From JACVRN01 sp035276685 (lineage in GTDB: Bacteria > Acidobacteriota > Blastocatellia > Pyrinomonadales > Pyrinomonadaceae), in NCBI GenBank assembly GCA_035276685.1, contig DATELK010000221.1, forward strand, positions 19,533 to 83,532: a stretch of DNA of 64,000 nucleotides, written 5' to 3'. The notes beneath the pieces are model-generated. The model was not told where the DNA came from. It saw nothing but the letters and a program-made list of their open reading frames with translations, and did no database searches. Every line of letters begins with the position of its first letter. The stretch's first letter is position 1. Shown piece after piece: positions 9,658 to 18,480 of the stretch. The translations under genes and the position numbers were made by a program.

Positions 9658-9686
9658 TTGACAGAAGCTGACAGTCCTGTTATAAG
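9658..9686 (+). promoter_or_regulatory. Sigma-70 promoter of the TonB receptor-gal-ABC locus
   Basis: A perfect -35 TTGACA (9658-9663), a 17-bp spacer and -10 TATAAG (9681-9686) predict transcription starting near 9693. It lies in the 307-bp gap before the receptor gene at 9943, leaving a leader of about 250 nt. The predicted start falls on a LacI-type palindrome. Confidence 0.8.
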
Positions 9687-9692
9687 CCGAGT

Positions 9693-9706
9693 GGTTAAGC
9701 GTTTAC
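9693..9706. promoter_or_regulatory. LacI-type operator half-palindrome O1 at the +1 site
   Basis: GGTTAAGCGTTTAC is a near-palindrome centred on CG (TAAG-CG-TTTA flanks), the pattern bound by many LacI-family regulators. It lies where RNA polymerase should start, so binding would repress. The likely ligand-responsive regulator is the LacI-family protein encoded at 19636 (inference). Confidence 0.65.
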
Positions 9707-9814
9707 GTAGTAGTTAATAAAGACTTTCCAAGCAGTTCTCTTCGACAAGTGAGTAAGCTTTCAGACCGCTTCTGAGAGGGGCGGGCTGCCCGTTCTTTTG
9801 GCAGCTATGCGCCG

Positions 9815-9836
9815 GGAGGTTAAGCGCTTAACTTCC
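9815..9836. promoter_or_regulatory. LacI-type operator palindrome O2 in the leader
   Basis: The perfect 14-bp palindrome GTTAAGCGCTTAAC (9819-9832) extends to 22 bp with one mismatch pair (GGAGG/CTTCC arms). Its centre is 125 bp from that of O1, close to 12 helical turns, which would suit a DNA loop. The rest of the 9636-9942 gap holds only a small hairpin (GCTGCC/GGCAGC, 9785-9805) and an AGGAG ribosome-binding site before 9943. Confidence 0.65.
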
Positions 9837-9942
9837 TGCCTCCTCTTGAAGCATGATTTCCGGCATGTGCGCGCGGAAATTGATTTGGCCATTTAGCCTA
9901 CGGGCCTATCGTTGATGACGGTCTAGTTTCTCAGGAGAGATC

Positions 9943-12900
9943 ATGAAATCGAACAAGCTGATGGGGTTTGCCTTCTTGGTGCTGGCACTCCTCTGTGCGC
10001 CGTCCGTCTTCGCACAGAGCGACAGGGGAAGCATCACGGGTACTGTGACCGACCCAACGGGGGCCGTCGTCCCTAACGCTAAGGTCACGGCGACCAACCT
10101 GACCACGGGAGAGGTGCGTGAGACGAACACCTCCGATCAGGGGACATACACGTTGCCAGAGCTTAAGGCCGACCCGTACAAGGTGACGGCCGAGGCTCCG
10201 GGTTTCAAGACCACTGTCATAGAGTCCGTGCAGGTGGCCGTGCAGGTCATTCGCCGCGCAGACTTCCAGCTTGAGATAGGCGAAGTCACAAACACTGTCA
10301 CGGTCTCTGCCGACGCAGCGCCTGTGATTCAGACCGACACGCCCGTCAGGCAAACGAACGTGACGGAGCGGCAGGTCAGGGAACTGCCGCTACAGGTGAG
10401 CAGCGAGGCTGGCGGGCGTACTCCGCTCTCCTTCATCTTCCTGGACAGCAACGTCACCTCGTCTGGCAACATAGGCGCGCAGGACAACCGAGGCACCAAC
10501 GCCTCTCGCTTCCGCGTGGCTGGCGGACAGGCTCTAGGCACGGAGATTCTGGTTGACGGCGCGTCTACCTTCCGCGCGCAGGCCGGAACCAATTTCACGG
10601 AGATAGCGCCGGGGCCGAATGCCTTTCAGGAGTTCACGCTCTCTACAAGCACCTACTCGGCCGAGTTCGGCCGCTCGACGGGCGGCATAGTCAACTTCAC
10701 CTTGAAGTCGGGCGGCAACGATTTCAACGGCGAGGTCTACTGGCTGCATCGCAACGAGGCGCTCAATGCCAACAGCTTCTTCAACAATGCCACGGGCGTA
10801 GAGAGGCCGCGCGACCTTCAGCACGACTTCGGCTTCAACATAGGCGGCCCGGTCTTTTATCCGCGCTTCGGCATAGGCCAGGGCAATCCCTTCGGGCTGC
10901 TGAGGAATCGCACCTTCTTCTTCTTCAACTACGAAGGCTATCGCTTCAGCCGCTCGGAGACGGTCAACATCTCCGTGCCGACCTTGAGAATGCGGCAGGG
11001 CGACTTCGGCGAGCTGTTCACAGACCCGGCCGTGCTCGCGCAGTTCCCGGGCGGCGTGCAGATTTACGACCCGCGCAGCGGAGGCCCGGGCGCTCGCAAT
11101 CCGTTCCCCGGCAACATCGTCCCCGCGACCTCTTTCGACCCGGTAGGTCTGGCGATACTTCGCACGTTACCTACGCCGACACGGCCCGGCGTCTTCCGCA
11201 ACTACACTGCGTCAACGACCAACCCGCTGACGATGAACAACGCCGTCCTGAAGATAGACCAGGTGTTGACGGACGCTCAGCGGCTCTCCTTCAGCTACTC
11301 GTACCGCGAGAGCGGGTCGGTAGAGGGAGGCTTCCCGCGCTTCGCGGCTCCGCTTTACGCCTTCGGTCGTTACGACTTCGGCATCAAGTCCTACATCGCG
11401 CGACTCTCGTATGACTGGACGATTTCGCCGACAATCATTAACCACTTCAACGCGGGCTTCACGCGCTCTGTCACGACTAGAAGGAATCCTGCGGTGGGCG
11501 CGTTCCCGGACGCCGTGGCGCTAGGCGTGCCTGCGGGCTCCGTGCTTGGCGGAGCGTTCCCGGCGGTAGACTTCCCGGGTTACGGCGACCCCGGCACTTC
11601 CACTGACACACGCGCTTATCAGGGCATAGGCGGCTCGTTCTTCAACGACCTGCCGTTTGCGGACAACACCACTCAGTTCTCAGACACGCTGACCTGGATT
11701 AAGGGACGCCACACTTTCAGGTTCGGCGGCGACGTGAGGTGGCAGCAGTTCAACGCGGCTCAGCTTCTGAGTCCCGGCGGCTGGTTCAACTTCCGCCACC
11801 TTCAGACGGCCAACGCGGACGTCAACAATCAGGGCTGGCCCATCGCGAGCCTTATCACGGGCGCGACCGAGTGGTCGTTCAACAGCAGCAAGACGCTTGA
11901 CCCCGGCTGGCGCTACTTTTACCCGGCCTTCTTCGTGCAGGACGACATTAAGCTCACGCCTAAGCTGACGCTGAACGTGGGCCTGCGCTACGAGATTAGC
12001 TACCCGCGCACGGAGTCAGGCGGGCGGCTTCGCAGCTTCGACCCGAACGTGACTAACCCCGTGGTGGGAAGGCGCGGCGCGCTCGTCTCCGTCAACGGGA
12101 CGGGAGCGCTCAAGGCGCAGTACGAAGGCATAGCCAAGCCTGACTACTCCAACATAGGGCCGCGCGTAGGGTTCGCTTACGCGATTAACGACAAGACGGT
12201 GGTGCGCGGCGGTTACGGTCTTTACTACTCGCCAATCCTTTACGGCTTCGGTGGCGACGTGGCGATTACCGAAGGCACGGAAGGCTACAACACGCACCTT
12301 GCACGACCGCAGTTCGGAGCGGACGCGGCCTTCTTCCTGAGCAGCTACCCGGCCCGCCCGCCCACCGACCCGAACGACCAGTTCATAGGTCAGGACGTGA
12401 CCTTCATCAACCCGAACTACAAGGCCGGACGCACGGCGCAGTGGAGCCTCGATATTCAGCGAGAGCTTCCGAAGAACTTCGCCGTCTCGGTCGGCTACAT
12501 AGGAAGCCGTGGCACGCGCCTGCGCTCGGACTTCAACAGGCAGAACGCGCTGCCGCTTGAAGCGCTGCGCCTGGGCTTCCCGCTGCTGAATAAACTTCTG
12601 GCTGATGTGACTCCGGCCGAGCGCGCTTACGCGCAGAGCGTGGGCTTTACGCTTCCGGCCACTCCTGCTTCCGTCTTCCCCGGATTCGGCGGCACGGTGG
12701 CGCAGTCGCTCCGTCCCTTCCCGCAGTACAATCTGCTGAGGAACGTGCTTGAGAGCGAGGGCCAGAGTTGGTATCAGGCTTTGCAGGTCAAGTTCGGTCG
12801 CCGCTTCACGCAGGGCATGCAGTTCGACGTGTCCTACACCTTCTCAAGGTTGAGGACGACGGGCGCGGAAGACCTCTACGGCGGAAGCCCCGTCAACCAG

Positions 12901-13623
12901 CCGCAGAATCCATACGAGCGGCCCATCTTCAATTCGCCGAACAGCACGCCGCACGTGCTTGTCTTCAACTACCTGCTTGAGCTGCCGTTCGGCAAAGGCA
13001 AGCGCTTCCTCAATCGCGGAGGCGTAGTGGACAAGCTGGTCGGAGGCTGGCAGATAAACGGCATACACCGTTACCAGACAGGCTTCCCGCTCGTCATCAC
13101 CAGCAGCCGCAACTCTGGCTTCCTGAATCTCGTAGGCTTCGCTGGCACGCGCGGCGCGCAGCTTCGCGTGAACCTGACGGGCCAGCCAATCCTTGCGGGC
13201 AACGACCCTGCGAACGTGAGCTTCAGGGTGCTGAACGGGCTCGCGTTCTCGCAGCCGCCCAACTTCGAGGGGCCGCCTACGACGGACGTGACAAACCCGA
13301 GCTACAGGGAGTACTACGCTGACCCGTCGCGGTTCTTCGGCACCGGGCCGGTCGTGACGGACGAGCGCATCTTCCCCTTCCTGAGCGAGAACTTCAGCAT
13401 TCTCAAGAGGACGCCCATACGCGAGGGCGTGATGTTGGAGCTGCGCGCGGAGTTCTTCAACCTCTTCAACCGTCACAGGTACTTCGGCCCCGACACGAAC
13501 TTCCAGAACTTCGACCCGGCTGTTCCGCTCTCTACGGGTGGCTTCGGCATCTCCGGCATCATCGGAGACCCGAACGTTTACGGGCCCCGAACGGTTCAGG
13601 TCGGAGCCAAGGTGATTTTCTAA
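9943..13623 (+). CDS. Oar-like TonB-dependent receptor
   Basis: The protein has 1226 residues and looks complete. It has a signal peptide (to about residue 25, SVFAQ), a carboxypeptidase-regulatory-like domain (about 28-110, GSITGTVTDPTGAVVPNAKV), a plug region (VNVTERQVRELPL-like block, VDGASTFRAQ, FTLSTSTYSAEFGRSTGG) and a long outer-membrane barrel with alternating aromatic strands, ending in a terminal strand finishing VQVGAKVIF with C-terminal Phe, typical of BamA-assembled barrels. It should import the oligosaccharides released by the linked glycosidases, using TonB energy. AGGAG precedes the ATG. It is the first gene after the LacI-type operators and is followed after 99 bp by a TPR protein where Bacteroidota loci would have a SusD. 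A weaker paralog is cut by the left edge of the window. Confidence 0.93.
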   Translation: MKSNKLMGFAFLVLALLCAPSVFAQSDRGSITGTVTDPTGAVVPNAKVTATNLTTGEVRETNTSDQGTYTLPELKADPYKVTAEAPGFKTTVIESVQVAVQVIRRADFQLEIGEVTNTVTVSADAAPVIQTDTPVRQTNVTERQVRELPLQVSSEAGGRTPLSFIFLDSNVTSSGNIGAQDNRGTNASRFRVAGGQALGTEILVDGASTFRAQAGTNFTEIAPGPNAFQEFTLSTSTYSAEFGRSTGGIVNFTLKSGGNDFNGEVYWLHRNEALNANSFFNNATGVERPRDLQHDFGFNIGGPVFYPRFGIGQGNPFGLLRNRTFFFFNYEGYRFSRSETVNISVPTLRMRQGDFGELFTDPAVLAQFPGGVQIYDPRSGGPGARNPFPGNIVPATSFDPVGLAILRTLPTPTRPGVFRNYTASTTNPLTMNNAVLKIDQVLTDAQRLSFSYSYRESGSVEGGFPRFAAPLYAFGRYDFGIKSYIARLSYDWTISPTIINHFNAGFTRSVTTRRNPAVGAFPDAVALGVPAGSVLGGAFPAVDFPGYGDPGTSTDTRAYQGIGGSFFNDLPFADNTTQFSDTLTWIKGRHTFRFGGDVRWQQFNAAQLLSPGGWFNFRHLQTANADVNNQGWPIASLITGATEWSFNSSKTLDPGWRYFYPAFFVQDDIKLTPKLTLNVGLRYEISYPRTESGGRLRSFDPNVTNPVVGRRGALVSVNGTGALKAQYEGIAKPDYSNIGPRVGFAYAINDKTVVRGGYGLYYSPILYGFGGDVAITEGTEGYNTHLARPQFGADAAFFLSSYPARPPTDPNDQFIGQDVTFINPNYKAGRTAQWSLDIQRELPKNFAVSVGYIGSRGTRLRSDFNRQNALPLEALRLGFPLLNKLLADVTPAERAYAQSVGFTLPATPASVFPGFGGTVAQSLRPFPQYNLLRNVLESEGQSWYQALQVKFGRRFTQGMQFDVSYTFSRLRTTGAEDLYGGSPVNQPQNPYERPIFNSPNSTPHVLVFNYLLELPFGKGKRFLNRGGVVDKLVGGWQINGIHRYQTGFPLVITSSRNSGFLNLVGFAGTRGAQLRVNLTGQPILAGNDPANVSFRVLNGLAFSQPPNFEGPPTTDVTNPSYREYYADPSRFFGTGPVVTDERIFPFLSENFSILKRTPIREGVMLELRAEFFNLFNRHRYFGPDTNFQNFDPAVPLSTGGFGISGIIGDPNVYGPRTVQVGAKVIF

Positions 13624-13662
13624 TCCGGGCACCAGCAGATGAGCGGCGCGGGAAAGGTTGAC

Positions 13663-13693
13663 TTGACACCCCCGCGCCGTTCTTCTTTACTAT
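13663..13693 (+). promoter_or_regulatory. Candidate internal promoter before the TPR gene
   Basis: TTGACA (13663-13668), a 19-bp spacer and TACTAT (13688-13693) lie between the receptor stop and the preferred ATG at 13723. The spacing is long. If active, it would let the TPR and downstream genes be made independently of the LacI-controlled promoter, and it argues against the upstream start codon at 13639. Confidence 0.4.
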
Positions 13694-13722
13694 GCCGCAG
13701 GTCTCAACTTTTTCCAGCCGCC

Positions 13723-15471
13723 ATGACATGCCTGAACTTCAACTCGCTCCGCCGAATCGTGATGACGCTCGTCATGTCTTTGGCAGCAACAGGTAGCGGG
13801 TCGGCCTGGGAGACACAGGTCGGTACCGCCTGCGGTAGCGGGCGGGTATTAGTTAAATTGGAGTCAAGATTAAGTAAGACCCGCCCGCTACCGCAGGCGG
13901 TACTGACCTACTTCTCTATAACGCAGCAGGGCGCAGACCCTCAAAGGGCCGCCGCGCTCGTTGACGAGGCAATAGCGGCGCTGGAAAAAGGTGATGAAGC
14001 GGCGGCACGTTCGCTCCTTCAGCAGGCCGTCAAGCTGGACACTAATAACGAGCTGGCGCACACCTATCTGGGAGTCATGGCAGACCGCGCTGGCGACCTC
14101 GCTGAGGCCGAGCGACAGTTCGCCGCAGCAGCCATAGCCTCTCCAACCTCTGCGGCCGCGCGCAATAATCACGGGGCCATACTGCTCAGGCTGGGGCGCA
14201 CGGAGCAGGCCGCCAAACAGTTCGAGGTCTCGCTCAAGCTGAATCCGAACCAGGCGAGCGCCCTCGTCAACCTCGCTCAGATAAGATTCGCAAGCGGGAA
14301 GCCGGAAGGCCTGCGCGCCGCGCGAGAACTCTTTGAGAAAGCACGCGCCATCGCGCCCGACCTTGAGATTACGCGCGCACTCCTAGTCATCACCTTAAGC
14401 CTTAACGACAAGTCTGCCGCCGCCGCTTACTATAAGGAGTACGCCGCGCAGGTCTCTGCATCTTCTGCGAGCGAGCTAACGAGCCCTAAGCTTCGCGCGG
14501 AGCTTGGAGCGGCGCTGCTCGCGGCAGGACTCAATCAAGAGGCTGGCGAAGAGCTGACGGCCGTGGTCGCAAGTGAGCCTTCGAACGTGAGCGCGATACT
14601 TCTTCTGGCGCGCTCCTTCATGGCGCAGAACGACATACGCTCGGCCGGGCGCACGCTTGAGTCTGCCGTGGCGCGCGGGATAGATTCCGCTCCCATCTAC
14701 GCCGCGCTCGCGGATGTCTATCAGGCAGCGGGTCACATAGAGAATGCGATACCTGCCATGCGCCTTGCCATCGAGCGAGAGCCGACATCGGAAGCCTATC
14801 GCTTCCGCTACGGGATGCTTTTGACGGACACGAAAGCGCCTGAAGCAGCCGTCATACGCCTTAACGAATCTCTCAAGGAGTTTCCAAACTCGTCAAAGCT
14901 CTGGTTCGCTCTTGGCATCGCGCACTTCAAGAAGCAGCGACACGACGAAGCAGCCAAAGCCTTCGCGCGAGCCGCAGAGCTTGACCCTAAGTTCGCGGCG
15001 GCGCTCGCCTATCTTGGAATCGTTTACGACGAGACGGGCCGGTATGCGGAAGCCATAGAGAGCTACAGGCGCGCGGTCGCGGCCGACGACAAACTGGCCG
15101 CCGCGCACTACCTTCTCGCGGACGCAATGATTAGACAGACCTCTGCCGACACGGCCGGGGCCGAAAGCCATCTTGTGCGAGCCATACAGCTTGAGCCCGG
15201 TTTCGCGCCCGCGCGTCTTGCGCTCGCGCGTCTCTACATCAGGCTTGAGCGATTTCAGGAGGCGGCGACTCAGCTTGAAACCGTCGCGGCCGCAGACCCC
15301 GAACAGCCAGAGGCGCAGTACCAGTTGGGCCGCGTCTACATGCGCCTGAAGCGTCCCGCTGATGCTCAAAAGGCCGTGGCCGCGTTCAAGAGGCTGAGCG
15401 AAGACCAGCAGAAGCGTGCCGAGACCGAGCGGCAGGAGCTTGTTCGTCGTCTCGCCAACGTAAATTTCTAA
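13723..15471 (+). CDS. Secreted TPR protein carrying a family 2 repeat in frame
   Basis: From the ATG at 13723 the protein has 582 residues. The frame opens earlier at 13639, but that would put 28 charged residues before the signal sequence (VMTLVMSLAATGSGSA). After the signal, about 31 residues (about 32-62) are encoded by a dispersed palindromic repeat. TPR units follow to the end, for example AHTYLGVMADRAGDLAEAERQF, AARNNHGAILLRLGRTEQAAKQ and LAYLGIVYDETGRYAEAIESY. There are about 12-14 repeats and no catalytic motif. The position directly after the TonB receptor suggests a periplasmic or surface partner for it. The repeat-coded segment (GTACGSGRVLVK) is unlike the rest and probably a linker tolerated near the cleavage site. 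Confidence 0.85.
   Translation: MTCLNFNSLRRIVMTLVMSLAATGSGSAWETQVGTACGSGRVLVKLESRLSKTRPLPQAVLTYFSITQQGADPQRAAALVDEAIAALEKGDEAAARSLLQQAVKLDTNNELAHTYLGVMADRAGDLAEAERQFAAAAIASPTSAAARNNHGAILLRLGRTEQAAKQFEVSLKLNPNQASALVNLAQIRFASGKPEGLRAARELFEKARAIAPDLEITRALLVITLSLNDKSAAAAYYKEYAAQVSASSASELTSPKLRAELGAALLAAGLNQEAGEELTAVVASEPSNVSAILLLARSFMAQNDIRSAGRTLESAVARGIDSAPIYAALADVYQAAGHIENAIPAMRLAIEREPTSEAYRFRYGMLLTDTKAPEAAVIRLNESLKEFPNSSKLWFALGIAHFKKQRHDEAAKAFARAAELDPKFAAALAYLGIVYDETGRYAEAIESYRRAVAADDKLAAAHYLLADAMIRQTSADTAGAESHLVRAIQLEPGFAPARLALARLYIRLERFQEAATQLETVAAADPEQPEAQYQLGRVYMRLKRPADAQKAVAAFKRLSEDQQKRAETERQELVRRLANVNF
13816..13909. repeat. Dispersed palindromic repeat, family 2, copy 1 (inside a gene)
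   Basis: Arms of about 31 bp (13817-13847 and 13879-13909), nearly perfect inverted copies built on GTACCGCCTGCGGTAGCG and its complement, separated by a 31-bp AT-richer loop. It lies within the reading frame of the TPR gene without breaking it. The other copies are at 52651 and 63958. Confidence 0.92.
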
Positions 15472-15489
15472 ACGACTCAAGAGGGGCTT

Positions 15490-16182
15490 ATGACGTTGCT
15501 TCTTCCACGAAAGCTTTTCCCCGCGCTCATCATCGCATGCCTGATGTGCGCCGCGCTCTCCTTAAAGGCTTACGGCCAATCACAACAACAGCAGCAGACT
15601 CCGCCCGCCGTTGACGAATGGACGGACGGCTTTGACGGCAAGTCTCTGGACTCGACCAAGTGGGAGCTATTCACCTTCGAGGGCGGGGCTGGAAAGGTAG
15701 AGGTCAAGGACGGCCAGCTTCAGATGCGCGGCCATTCGGGCACACGCTCGGGCGTCAGGAGCAAGCCCACCTTCACCGCCGAGCGCTTCATTGTCGAAGC
15801 CACCATCGCCAAGGTCGGCACGGCCATGCCTGAGCCTAACTCTTCTGCGCTTCCCATAGGCAACGCCATCCTGACCATCCTGTTCGACGGCTCTGGACGC
15901 AACCGCATAGAGTGGCTGCTCACGAGCGAAGGCACCTTCGAGGCGTGGGCTGTGATTGACGGGCGAGGCGAGCGGCTAGATAACCGCAACCTCGGCACCA
16001 AAGCCAAGTCGCCCACCATAGGCATAGTCCGCAGGGGCGACGAGTTCCTCTTCATGCTCAACGGAGAGGCGGGCCTGAGGAAAGTGATTAAGAATCTGCC
16101 CAAGCCGTTTCACGTTATGCTCTACGGCTACAGCTCTTCTGAAAATAACTGGGATTCGGTTCGCGTGGTCACGGCGAAATAA
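15490..16182 (+). CDS. Secreted ConA-like beta-sandwich protein, function unknown
   Basis: The protein has 230 residues with a GAGGGG ribosome-binding site before the ATG. A signal peptide ends near LKAYGQ, followed by a Gln/Pro linker. The single domain starts WTDGFDGKSLDSTKWELF and proceeds through GKVEVKDGQLQMRG, RNRIEWLLTSEG and a terminal SSENNWDSVRVV, the pattern of ConA-like lectin/glucanase folds used as carbohydrate-binding or 3-keto-glycoside hydrolase-like domains. No catalytic ExDxxE motif is obvious, so binding is more likely than cleavage. It lies 18 bp after the TPR gene and 9 bp before a GH43, clearly in one operon. Confidence 0.75.
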   Translation: MTLLLPRKLFPALIIACLMCAALSLKAYGQSQQQQQTPPAVDEWTDGFDGKSLDSTKWELFTFEGGAGKVEVKDGQLQMRGHSGTRSGVRSKPTFTAERFIVEATIAKVGTAMPEPNSSALPIGNAILTILFDGSGRNRIEWLLTSEGTFEAWAVIDGRGERLDNRNLGTKAKSPTIGIVRRGDEFLFMLNGEAGLRKVIKNLPKPFHVMLYGYSSSENNWDSVRVVTAK

Positions 16183-16191
16183 CGGAAGACG

Positions 16192-17304
16192 ATGAGGCTT
16201 TTCACCAGACGACACATAGCGCTGGCGCTGCTCTACGGCGTCTTCATGCTAACGACTCACCCGGCCGCCGTTCAGGCGACGGGGCGGGAAAGCGCGCGTG
16301 CGGGCCGGTATCTTAATCCCGTCCTCGATATTGATTTTCCAGACCCGACAGTGATACGCGCTTCGGACGGCTTCTACTACGCGTACGCCACGCAGACTGA
16401 GATAGAAGGGCGCACAATCAACATACAGGTGGCTCGCTCGGAAGACCTCGTGCATTGGAAGCACATGGGGGACGCGCTGCCAGTGAAGCCCGTGTGGGCG
16501 AACCAGACTCAGAAGTTCTGGGCCCCGCACGTCAGCCAGCACGGCGACACCTTCTACATGTACTACTCCGCCGACCCGAACACGCTGACGGGCCTGTGTC
16601 TAGCGGTCGCAACTTCTAAAAGCCCCACGGGCCCATTCACAGACAAGGGCTCGCCCTTAAAATGCGGCGAGAGTTTCGTCAACATAGACCCCATGGCTTA
16701 TGACGACCCCGCGACGGGAAAGCGGCTGCTCTACTGGGGCTCGGGCTTTCAGGCGATAAAGGTACAGGAGCTTGCGGCAGACCGCACGAGCTTTGTGACG
16801 GGGAGCCAAGCTATAGACCTTGTCAAACCCATCAAGGACGAGAGCCCGGACAATTACATGCGGCTGATTGAAGGCGCATGGGTAGTAAGACGCGCAGGCT
16901 ACTATTATCTCTTCTACTCGGGCGACAACTGCTGCGGTGACAAGGCGCATTACGCCGTGATGGTCGCTCGCTCAAGAAGCGCGACCGGCCCCTTTGAGAC
17001 GCTCGGGCAGGCGACAGGAAAACCCACGAGCGTTATCCTTGAGCTGAACAAGCGCTTCATAGCGCCGGGCCACAACTCCATCGTCACAGACGCGGCGGGG
17101 CAGGACTGGATTTTCTACCACGCGATTGATTCAAAGGAGCGTTTGCTTAAGAGCAGCATAGGCGGCGACAGGGACGTGCGGCGAATCATGCTGATGGACA
17201 GAGTCGTTTATCGCAACGGCTGGCCGCAGATAGAAGGCGGCACGCCATCAACCGCAGAGCGTCCCGCGCCGCTAGCGCGCAAAGCCCGCGCGAAGAAGCG
17301 TTGA
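16192..17304 (+). CDS. Secreted GH43 glycosidase, single-domain
   Basis: The protein has 370 residues with an N-terminal signal (LALLYGVFMLTTHPAAVQA). The five-bladed propeller has base Asp51 in DIDFPDPTVI, Asp166 in VNIDPMAY and acid Glu227 in RLIEGAWVV. Unlike the GH43s at 3465 and 20673, it has no C-terminal beta-sandwich and ends in a basic Ala/Arg/Lys tail (PLARKARAKKR). All three enzymes share the motif YSG-x-x-CC before the fourth blade. The family cleaves arabinofuranosyl, xylosyl or galactofuranosyl linkages; this one resembles arabinan-type exo enzymes in length. It sits between the ConA-like gene and galT. Confidence 0.92.
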   Translation: MRLFTRRHIALALLYGVFMLTTHPAAVQATGRESARAGRYLNPVLDIDFPDPTVIRASDGFYYAYATQTEIEGRTINIQVARSEDLVHWKHMGDALPVKPVWANQTQKFWAPHVSQHGDTFYMYYSADPNTLTGLCLAVATSKSPTGPFTDKGSPLKCGESFVNIDPMAYDDPATGKRLLYWGSGFQAIKVQELAADRTSFVTGSQAIDLVKPIKDESPDNYMRLIEGAWVVRRAGYYYLFYSGDNCCGDKAHYAVMVARSRSATGPFETLGQATGKPTSVILELNKRFIAPGHNSIVTDAAGQDWIFYHAIDSKERLLKSSIGGDRDVRRIMLMDRVVYRNGWPQIEGGTPSTAERPAPLARKARAKKR

Positions 17305-17330
17305 AGAGGGGAGAGAGCCTACAGAGCGGC

Positions 17331-17486
17331 ATGAATCGAAGGCTAATCACACTCGCAGACGGTCGTTACCTGATTTTTTATACCTTCGTGGATGAAGGGT
17401 CGGAAGCTTCGCCGGGCGAGCGTGCCGAAGAGAAGCCTGCGGAGCCAGTGGCCGAGGCAGAGGCCGAGGAGGAGCGAGGTGTCTGA
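17331..17486 (+). CDS. Small protein of unknown function before galT
   Basis: A 51-residue frame from ATG at 17331; a TTG at 17301 could add ten residues. The N-terminal half (MNRRLITLADGRYLIFYTF) looks like a folded beta-hairpin-type segment. The C-terminal half is a low-complexity acidic tail rich in Glu, Ala and Pro. There is no signal peptide and I do not recognise a family. It fills the otherwise empty gap between GH43 and galT, and its stop overlaps the galT start by 8 nt, which argues for real translation and coupling. The tail could equally be an accident of the galT ribosome-binding region. Confidence 0.5.
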   Translation: MNRRLITLADGRYLIFYTFVDEGSEASPGERAEEKPAEPVAEAEAEEERGV

Positions 17487-18480
17487 GCTAAGGTGGAATC
17501 CGCTGATGGGCGAATGGGTGGCCACGGCCACGCACAGGCAGGAGCGCACCTTCATGCCGCCCGCAGACTTCTGCCCGCTCTGCCCCACGAAGCCCGGAGG
17601 CTTCCCGACAGAAGTTCCCGAAAGCGACTATGACCTGGTGGTCTTCGAGAATCGCTTTCCTTCGCTCCGTCCTGACCCGCCCGAGCCTGCCGTCGAGCCG
17701 ACGGAGCTTTATCCTGTGCGGCCCGGCGAGGGCGTCTGCGAAGTCGTGCTCTTCTCGCCGCATCACACCTCTACTCTAGCAGAAGAGCCCGTTGAGCAGA
17801 TTTACAAGCTGATACAGGTCTGGACTGACAGGTTCATGGAGCTTGGCGCGCTGCCCTTCGTCGATTACGTCTTCGAGTTCGAGAACAAGGGCGAGGCCAT
17901 AGGCGTCACGCTTCATCACCCGCACGGACAAATCTACGCCTATCCCTTCATCCCGCCGCGCATAGAGCGAGAGCTTGAACAGTCGCGCTCTCATCACAAA
18001 GAGACTGGCCGCTGCCTGCTCTGCGACATAGCCGTGGAGGAGCGGCGCGACCGCAGAAGAGTCGTCGCTGAGAACGGCTCCTTCGTCGCCTACGTCCCCT
18101 TCTTTGCGCGCTATCCTTATGAGATTCACATAAGCTCTCTGCGCCATGTGCAGGCCCTGACGGACATGGCCGAACAGGAGCAGCGCGATTTGGCGGAGAT
18201 TTTGAAGATGGTGCTGGTCGCATACGACAGGCTCTTTAATCTCTCCTTCCCCTACATGATGGTGCTGCACCAGAGGCCGACCGACGGCGGCTCGTATGAT
18301 TACTACCACTTTCACATAGAGTTTTATCCGCCGCTTCGGACTGCCACGAAATTAAAGTACCTCGCGGGAAGCGAGACAGGCGCGGGCATGTTCATCAACG
18401 ACACGCTGGCCGAAGAGAAGGCTGCGGAGCTGCGCTCGCACGTCTCGGCGGTCGCGTGGAAGGGCTCAAGCGATGGTTGA
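17479..18480 (+). CDS. galT: Galactose-1-phosphate uridylyltransferase
   Basis: The protein has 333 residues from a GTG at 17479, chosen because it follows GAGGAGG at a normal distance and starts right at the conserved SELRWNPLMGEWV; a longer frame to 17392 has a nonsense-like basic extension. It transfers UMP from UDP-glucose to galactose-1-phosphate in the cytoplasmic Leloir pathway. Visible motifs are zinc-binding CPLC (Cys32, Cys35), HHTSTLAE with a further metal histidine, and the active-site HPHGQ with nucleophilic His149. YHFHIEFYPP near the C-terminus is also typical. It overlaps galK by 8 nt. No galE or galM lies in the window. Confidence 0.95.
   Translation: MSELRWNPLMGEWVATATHRQERTFMPPADFCPLCPTKPGGFPTEVPESDYDLVVFENRFPSLRPDPPEPAVEPTELYPVRPGEGVCEVVLFSPHHTSTLAEEPVEQIYKLIQVWTDRFMELGALPFVDYVFEFENKGEAIGVTLHHPHGQIYAYPFIPPRIERELEQSRSHHKETGRCLLCDIAVEERRDRRRVVAENGSFVAYVPFFARYPYEIHISSLRHVQALTDMAEQEQRDLAEILKMVLVAYDRLFNLSFPYMMVLHQRPTDGGSYDYYHFHIEFYPPLRTATKLKYLAGSETGAGMFINDTLAEEKAAELRSHVSAVAWKGSSDG

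Noticed and set aside
12844..13632. Long minus-strand frame of 262 codons within the TonB receptor gene
   Set aside because: A shadow of the GC-rich receptor frame; Arg/Val/Glu-rich composition and no domain.
13639..13722. Upstream start for the TPR gene
   Set aside because: It would place a charged 28-residue segment before the signal sequence and run across a promoter-like TTGACA/TACTAT pair.
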